Source of the DNA: Durusdinium trenchii
Lineage: Eukaryota > Sar > Dinophyceae > Suessiales > Symbiodiniaceae
Direction of reading: 5' to 3'
DNA: 64,000 nucleotides
Assembly: GCA_963970005.1 (NCBI GenBank)
Contig: CAXAMN010018702.1
Span: forward strand, 1 to 64,000
Shown here: positions 58,762 through 64,000 of the stretch, piece by piece
How the letters are laid out: each line of letters starts with the position of its first letter
Position numbering within the stretch: the first letter of the stretch is position 1
Notes under the pieces: model-generated
Database searches by the model: none
Seen by the model: the letters and a program-made list of their open reading frames with translations, nothing else
Told to the model about the DNA's origin: nothing
Position numbers and translations under genes: made by a program

Positions 58762-60098
58762 GGGGCTTCTTGTTGGAACCCTGTTCCCGGGTAGACTCCA
58801 CCATAAGGAATGCCTCCTCTATCATTGATCATTTCAAATTTCTTTTTGAGAGACAACACCGCATTGTTGAAGCTTTGTGGCTAACAGATTATAATGCTTA
58901 ACCAGGACCTTTGGAACATGCTGCGAGCACCCTAAAAGGCCACGGCTATGCTTGCGTAGGTCCCTCTATGGTGTTGAAGTGAGAGACACTTGCAGAACAG
59001 TTACTGGAATGATGTTCGCAGCCGCTCCTCTGACTGCAAATCGTCATTTGGGTCGGTCAAATCAACGCAATTTGATGGCGTTGATAGGTTTGGTCAATGG
59101 TTTCGGTTATATAACCAAATGCTATTGCATTTTGAGTTGTCAACATTTCCTTGGCAATAGACTTGAGGCAATTGTTTGGCGGCGCAGCTTCCTGCCTCAA
59201 GCACAAGTTGACAAGCCCTGAATCAAAGCGCCGCCGCTCCACACTAGGCACAGCGTTGATTGGCGAAACAATTGCCAAAGCTCAAGTTGCGCTTGACTTG
59301 CCAAGCAATATTGATATGAAATCGCGTCTGCCGCAGGCTTGATGGGAACCGCTCACGGCCAAATCTTGGAGGAAGAGGCGGACGTTACGCACACGAAAGC
59401 AATAGACATGGAAACATGCTGACTTGCTTGGAAACGGGGATTGCAAACTATTGTTTCTCAAGGCCTTCCGTTGCTTAGCTCAAAATGCTCGTTTGCAATG
59501 CCTTAACTATGCTGACTCTGGCGAGTGCATACAGTTTCAACATAGAAGCTTCATTGCGCAAGGTGGCGCCTTACTATTACGACGCTTGGCGCCAACAATG
59601 GGCTTGGTGGTGCGCCGGAGAGTGGTGGGTCTACACCGAGGCGCTGCGCAAGACCGCTTTCTACACACATGCGAAAATTCTGCTTGGCGTTTGGGATGCG
59701 GCAGATGAGTGTGGTTAAGACTTGGGAGCCGCGTGGTCCCCATTCGATGAGTGGGGGCAGTGGCAACGACAATATCAGTGAAAGGGGGATGCAATATGGT
59801 GTCAGCTACCTAGGAACAGGGTTCCAACAAGCAGCCCCCGCAAAGATTCAAACAGAGGACCGCCTACGCAATAACTGTCCTGCAAATGTCTCTCACTTCA
59901 ATATTGTAGTGGGACCTACGCAAGCATAGCCGTGGCCTTTTGGGGTGCTCGCAGCATGTTCCAAAGTGAGGCCCCGGTTAAGGATTCCAATCTGTTGGCC
60001 ACAAAGCTTCAACAATGGGGTTTGTTGTCTCTCACAATGATAGATGCATTCCTTAGGGTGGAATCTACCCAGGAACAGGGTTCCAACAAGAAGCCTCC
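58762..60098. mobile_element. Long inverted repeat element, arms about 240 bp
   Basis: 58762-59006 and 59870-60098 are reverse complements at roughly 85% identity by eye; shared blocks include GGCCACGGCTATGCTTGCGT, GTTCCAACAAGAAGCC and AACATGCTGCGAGCACCC. The interior of about 860 bases has short open frames but no recognised gene. It could be a non-autonomous element or two insertions of one repeat in opposite orientation. Confidence 0.72.
59485..59718 (+). CDS. Small ORF inside the inverted repeat, unknown
   Basis: A 77-codon frame begins MLVCNALTMLTLASAYSFN, which resembles a signal peptide, and continues with an aromatic-rich stretch (YYYDAWRQQWAWWC). The overlapping frame is also open, so this may be chance or a captured gene fragment. 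I do not recognise it. Confidence 0.22.
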   Translation: MLVCNALTMLTLASAYSFNIEASLRKVAPYYYDAWRQQWAWWCAGEWWVYTEALRKTAFYTHAKILLGVWDAADECG

Positions 60099-60360
60099 AA
60101 AATAGGCCCCAAAGCTTGCGCAATTGGGTTTTTTGTCTGTCAAATCAGTGATACAAGCATTCCTTGTGGTGTAAACTACCCGAGAACAAGGTTCCAACAA
60201 GAAGCCCTAAAGCTAGGCCCACAAGCTACAGCTATGGGGGTTGTGGTCTCTTAAAAATGGTCAATGATAGAGGCTTGCCTTTTCGTGTTGTCTACCTGGA
60301 AACAGGGTTCCAACAAGAAGCGCTAAAGCTAGACGCCAAAGCTACAACTATGGGGCTTGT
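60099..60360 (-). repeat. Cluster of further dispersed-repeat copies
   Basis: GGTTCCAACAAGAAGCC, followed by AAAGCT and CTATGGGG, recurs at about 60087, 60197 and 60313, roughly every 115 bases. The family is the one at 41133-41235 and 58762-58835, here in opposite orientation. Confidence 0.8.
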
Positions 60361-60621
60361 CGTCTTTCAAAATCGCTCCTTGTGGCGTGAACTATTCCTG
60401 TGTCCCCCTTCGCTTGTGCGGGCTTGCCTTTCGTCGGTCTCGGGGACTATGGATTTCCCAGGGCACGTACAGGGCTTCTCGGGTTCGCCCTCACCTTCAA
60501 CTTCGTGTTGCTGAAAATGCAGGCGTTTGGGAACAACATGTGGCCTTTGTGAAGGGTCGTCAGCCAATTCTGCGGGAGTGGGCCCCCTTTAGTCGGATTC
60601 TGAGACGTGCTCCTGAGCCAG

Positions 60622-60866
60622 CTTGGTTTTGGGTCAGGCAGGTGGAGTAGGTACCTTTTGCAGTACCTGGCCAAACCCCTGCCCAGAACAACCTCCAGAC
60701 CACGCAAATCGGAGACACCGTGGCTGTGGTGGGCTCCTGTCCCGAGCAACTCAGCTGAAGTTGGTGGTGTTTCACTCGTTTTTCAAGACCTTGGGTTCGA
60801 GCCCATGGAGGTTCTGGCCACGATGTTTTCAGTACTTTCAGCAAGCGAGTCCGTAAGTCTTGGTGT
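60622..60866 (+). repeat. Direct duplication, left copy
   Basis: AGCTTGGTTTTGGGTCAGGC to GCAAGCGAGTCCGTAAGTCT is repeated at 62395-62660 with few changes. All frames that cross it are duplicated too, so conserved frames here are not evidence of coding. Confidence 0.92.
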
Positions 60867-61297
60867 TCCAAAACTTATTGATATTGAGTTTTAACAATTT
60901 ATTTTTAATTGATTCTGCAACATCAAAAATCATATTCAAGTTGACCCAATGTCGAAAACAAGGTTCCAGCAGTTGGCTTCAAGGTTGAGGCTGCCTCTTC
61001 TTGGTTGGCTGCATCTCCTGATGCCTTTTGCACCTCTGCCAAACTGAGTTTCCCCAGTTTGTTCAAATTTCTTTTCTTCAACATGCTTGCTTTTATGCTG
61101 TTGCTTGAACCGCTTCCTTTCCCTTTTGCAATGATATGATTTCACTTTCCCTTTTGCCGAAAGATTGTTCAGATTTCATTTGTTCAACGAATTGCCCTTC
61201 GGTTTCCCTTTTGGCAAGTAGGCCAAAAGTTCACACAATAAAACCTGCGAAGAAGGGTTTCAACCCCTTGCTGAAAACCCCCTTGCTGAAAGGGTAA

Positions 61298-61655
61298 TTG
61301 AATCCCATGGAAAAGGAAGAGGAAGAAGAAAAGGAAGAGGAAAAGAAAAAGGAACAGGAACAAAGGAAAAAAAATAAGGAAAACAGGAACAGGACCTAGA
61401 AAGGGAAAAGGAAAGGAAGAGGAAAAGGAAGAGGAAAAGGAAAAGGAAGAGAAGGAGGCAAAGGAACAGGAAAAGGAAGAGGAAAAGGAAAAGGAAGAGG
61501 AAAAGGAGGAGGAAGAGGACAAGGACAAGGAAGAGGAATAGGAAAAGGAAGAGGAAGAGGAAAAGGAAGAGGAAAAGGAGGAGGAAGAGGAAAAGGGAAA
61601 GTAAACAATGAACAAAAAGGAAAAGGACGAGAAAGAGAAAAAGGAAAGGAACAAA
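61298..61655. repeat. Polypurine tract of about 350 bases
   Basis: The plus strand is almost only A and G, in GGAAAAGGAAGA-type units. It may form triplex DNA. The phenylalanine-, leucine- and serine-rich minus-strand frames over it are by-products. Confidence 0.95.
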
Positions 61656-61719
61656 TAAGAACATGGTTCGGTTTGTTGATGATCTAGTCTACTGGTTTTC
61701 TGCTTTTTAAAAATGCAAT

Positions 61720-61818
61720 CTGATCAAAGCTGATCAAATTTGATCAAGTTTGATCAAATCTGTTCAAATTTGATCACATTTGATCAAAACCATGGTCTTG
61801 ATCAAAGTTGATCAGATT
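61720..61818. repeat. Tandem TTTGATCAAA palindromes
   Basis: TGATCAAA recurs every 9-11 bases about eight times, each unit nearly palindromic. Confidence 0.85.
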
Positions 61819-61865
61819 GATTGCATTTGTTGTAAAGCCTTAATTTCATGAATTAAGTTTTGGCC

Positions 61866-62365
61866 ACAGTTTGAGTCATTAGATTTTGTTCCCTCAACTC
61901 TCCTCACAAAAAATTGTCCACAGTTTTAATCATGAGATTTTGCTTCCTGAACTCTCCTCACCAAAAAAGTTTGTGCACAGTTTTAGTCATTTGATTTTTC
62001 TTGTTTCATCCAATATTTTGTCAACATCAACAGTTTTAGTCATTCAGTTTTCGTTCTTTAACTTCCCTCACCAAGTTTTTGTCCACAGCTTTAGTCATTA
62101 GAAGTTGTTTCCTTAGTTTCCTTCACCCCTAAAGATTGTCCACAGTTTTAGTCATTTGATTTTGTTTCCTTTCTCTTACCCAAAAATTTTGACCACGGTT
62201 TTTGTAATTAGCTTTTGCATCAAGAAATGTCCTCACCGAAGATTTGGCCACAGTTTTAGTCATTAGATTTTGTTTCCTTACTTTCCTTCACCCAAAAAAA
62301 AACGGTAAATCGTTTTAGTCAAATCATTAGACTTTGTTTCCTTACTTTCCTTCACCCAAAAAATC
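61866..62365. repeat. Minisatellite, unit about 55-60 bases, eight or nine copies
   Basis: CCACAGTTTTAGTCATTAGA, TTTTGTTTCCTTACTTTCC and TTCACCCAAAAA recur in order with drift. No gene was recognised. Confidence 0.9.
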
Positions 62366-62394
62366 ATGTTCCTTTTCCTCTTCCTTTTCCTTAG

Positions 62395-62660
62395 CTTGGT
62401 TTTGGGTCAGGCAGGTGGAGTAGGTACCTTTTGCAGTACCTGGCCAAACCCCTGCCCAGAACAACCTCCAGACCACGCAAATCGGAGACACCGTGGCTGT
62501 GGTGGGCTCCTGTCCCGAGCAACTCAGCTGAAGTTGGTGGTGAATCACTCGTTTTTCAAGACCTTGGGTTCGAGCAAAGAACATTGCAACCATGGAGGTG
62601 CCGGCCACGATGTTTTCATTTTCAGTACTTTCCGCAAGCGAGTCCGTAAGTCTTGGAGTT
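62395..62660 (+). repeat. Direct duplication, right copy
   Basis: This is the second copy of 60622-60866. It carries a short insertion (AAAGAACATTGCAA in place of CC at about 62576) and lies directly before a likely exon. Confidence 0.92.
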
Positions 62661-62670
62661 CTGCTGAAAG

Positions 62671-62928
62671 TTGAAACCATGGACTCTTCCATGGGCCCAG
62701 TCGCGTGCACATGCACTTGCTGCACCTGCTGCACCTGGTGCGCCTGGTGTGATGGGGCTGAAGCTTTATGACAAGTGGCTCCAACAAGCCAGCAGCCAGC
62801 CTCCTGCACCCAGTGAGCCTTTCGAGGCAAAAGGCGCAGAGGAGGTGGAGGCTGTGGATGAAGCTTCACTATCCACCGAGGAGCTGGAACTCCTCAAGTT
62901 GCTGCCCCAGGAGAGTGTGAGGGGCAAG
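62671..62928 (+). CDS. Likely exon of an unknown protein
   Basis: The frame reads through an alanine-rich part (HALAAPAAPGAPG) into LYDKWLQQASSQPPAPSEPF and LSTEELELLKLLPQESV, ending at GGCAAG|GTAGGC, a good donor. The amphipathic, charged second half looks like real coding sequence; the alanine part may be inside or upstream of the exon. Neighbouring exons would lie to the right or outside the window. Confidence 0.5.
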
Positions 62929-64000
62929 GTAGGCGAGCCCTGTAGGTCCAGATTTGTATATATTTATATCAATGGCTGCGGGAACCAGGCAAGAAGATTA
63001 GGACTTCCGGCGGCGTTACTTATCCAGGCACCAAATGGCAAATGGCAGGCTTTGATGCTGTTCAGCTGCTAAAGGATGCTTGAACTTCAACAGGGCTTGG
63101 CTGACCAGAAGCATCTGCTCTATGATGCATGCAAGAAAAACAATACTGAAGTCATATAAACACAAATATAACCAATTTCGAAATAGCTATATAGAAAATA
63201 TAATATTGTTAGTATATAAGAAAATATTTCTAAAATACATCTAAATATAGTTTTTCCTCAGTGAGGTCATTCAAAAATTTTTCTTTTGAGATCTTGAAAA
63301 CCTTAGTGGCCGCCGGCTCTGAGCTCATCGATGCAGGCTTTAGCCTCAACTGAATTGGCCAACCCACTTGACCTTTGCGTGATATCTGTGGAAACTCTAT
63401 GCCTGTATTCGGTTCTGGCCCCCCCTGGCCTGCTCAAATGCAGCATCGGAAAGCCTCCTCAGGGCACCCTGCCTATTCAAGCAATCATAGCTGTGGCTTA
63501 ACATTTTCCCGAACTGGGTGAACCCCATTCCTGACAACCTGTTCTAGTCTTCCCCGGCTCTTGAACAATCTAAATGCATTCTGGGTGCAATGGCTCATTG
63601 AGATCCGAGGACAGCAGAACAACCATCCGAAGTCATTCTATGAAATTTGGGTTGTTGTGTTGTGGTAGTTAACGAGGTGATTGCCCAGTACATGTTACTG
63701 CATGTATAGTTCTTTGTTTCGTACACCAAGGAAGGGCCTCGTGAATCTGGTTCTTGGCCACTTGGAGGGTTGAAAAGTGAATGAATTATCACGGAAAGGC
63801 CCCGGGTTGTGAAGGGATGCAAGATCATGGAGGGTGACACTTGTCACTTATCATAATCTAAGAGTTTTCCATCTCAATCCCACCTCAAATGGATCTGTCC
63901 GATCTTAAAAACCCAAGACCTCCCAGTGTAGCGTAGCTGCTGGGCATTGCCGGGTTTGTCTACAGAGGAGACCTCGAAAGACCTCTGTGAACAAATATGA
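62929..64000. other. No gene recognised
   Basis: This is probably intron of the gene with the exon ending at 62928. An AT-rich part (63150-63260) and ordinary sequence follow. I saw no convincing exon or repeat. Confidence 0.4.

Noticed and set aside
59466..59487. Possible relic of a dinoflagellate spliced leader before an ATG
   Set aside because: Only scattered positions match and an internal deletion is needed. The match is too weak to call a retrogene.
60560..60894. Apparent conserved frame present at both 60.6 and 62.4 kb
   Set aside because: The DNA itself is duplicated, so conservation is not evidence of coding, and several frames are equally kept.
61184..61664. Phenylalanine-, serine- and leucine-rich minus-strand frames
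   Set aside because: They lie on the polypurine tract, where low complexity keeps several frames open at once.
1..64000. CRISPR arrays, operons, ribosome-binding sites or tRNA and rRNA genes
   Set aside because: The tandem repeats lack CRISPR spacing, genes are intron-split as in nuclear DNA, and no tRNA or rRNA pattern was recognised by eye.

Overview
The window looks like nuclear DNA of a dinoflagellate, most likely a Symbiodiniaceae-type alga. The main evidence is gene structure. Reading frames that make sense as proteins are cut into many short exons whose junctions end in AG|G, and many introns start with GC or GA instead of GT. Across seven genes I could place 45 donors by phase: about 16 GT, 17 GC and 12 GA. 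Very long introns, rare long ORFs and many short dispersed repeats fit the same picture. Most long ORFs outside the genes described here are chance frames. All exon joins come from reading the sequence by eye and are inferences. They are supported by phase agreement and by recognisable protein motifs crossing the junctions.

Left part (1-42 kb), plus strand. A small SGNH-hydrolase-like gene runs from about 2.0 to 5.0 kb. A ribonuclease-inhibitor-type leucine-rich-repeat (LRR) gene has short exons from 6.5 kb to at least 20.6 kb. Inside one of its introns (10,335-14,365) sits a complete two-exon gene on the same strand. That gene encodes a ubiquitin-like domain followed by 25 copies of a 22-residue FNIP/LRR-type repeat (11,331-13,805). 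From 20 to 35 kb there are scattered possible exons and many repeats. A class I SAM-dependent methyltransferase gene is spread over six short exons from 35.5 to 40.7 kb.

Right part (42-58.5 kb), minus strand. Three co-oriented genes lie here. The first (58,465 to 47,692) encodes a C5-cytosine DNA methyltransferase domain whose motifs I, IV, VI, VIII, IX-like and X appear in order, followed by a PARP-type zinc finger. The 4.9-kb intron between its motif VI and motif VIII parts is almost filled by a complete five-exon gene (55,876 to 51,391). This nested gene encodes 1,340 residues with a transposase-like N-terminal half, an HMG-box-like segment and another PARP-type zinc finger. Downstream is a 14-exon gene (47,298 to 42,275) whose frame closes exactly at 1,153 residues. 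It has a cysteine-rich N-terminus and a basic lysine-rich tail, and I do not recognise it.

Far right (58.5-64 kb). This stretch is repeat-rich: a long inverted repeat, a cluster of dispersed repeats related to one lying left of the methyltransferase block, a polypurine tract, minisatellites and a duplicated 250-bp segment. One likely plus-strand exon is present. There are two assembly gaps (10 N at 35,273 and 803 N at 49,535); the second falls inside an intron or missing exon of the DNA methyltransferase gene.

The most interesting signals are a DNA methyltransferase gene carrying a transposase/HMG/zinc-finger gene in its intron, a second same-strand nested gene pair, and the exceptional share of GA and GC splice donors.
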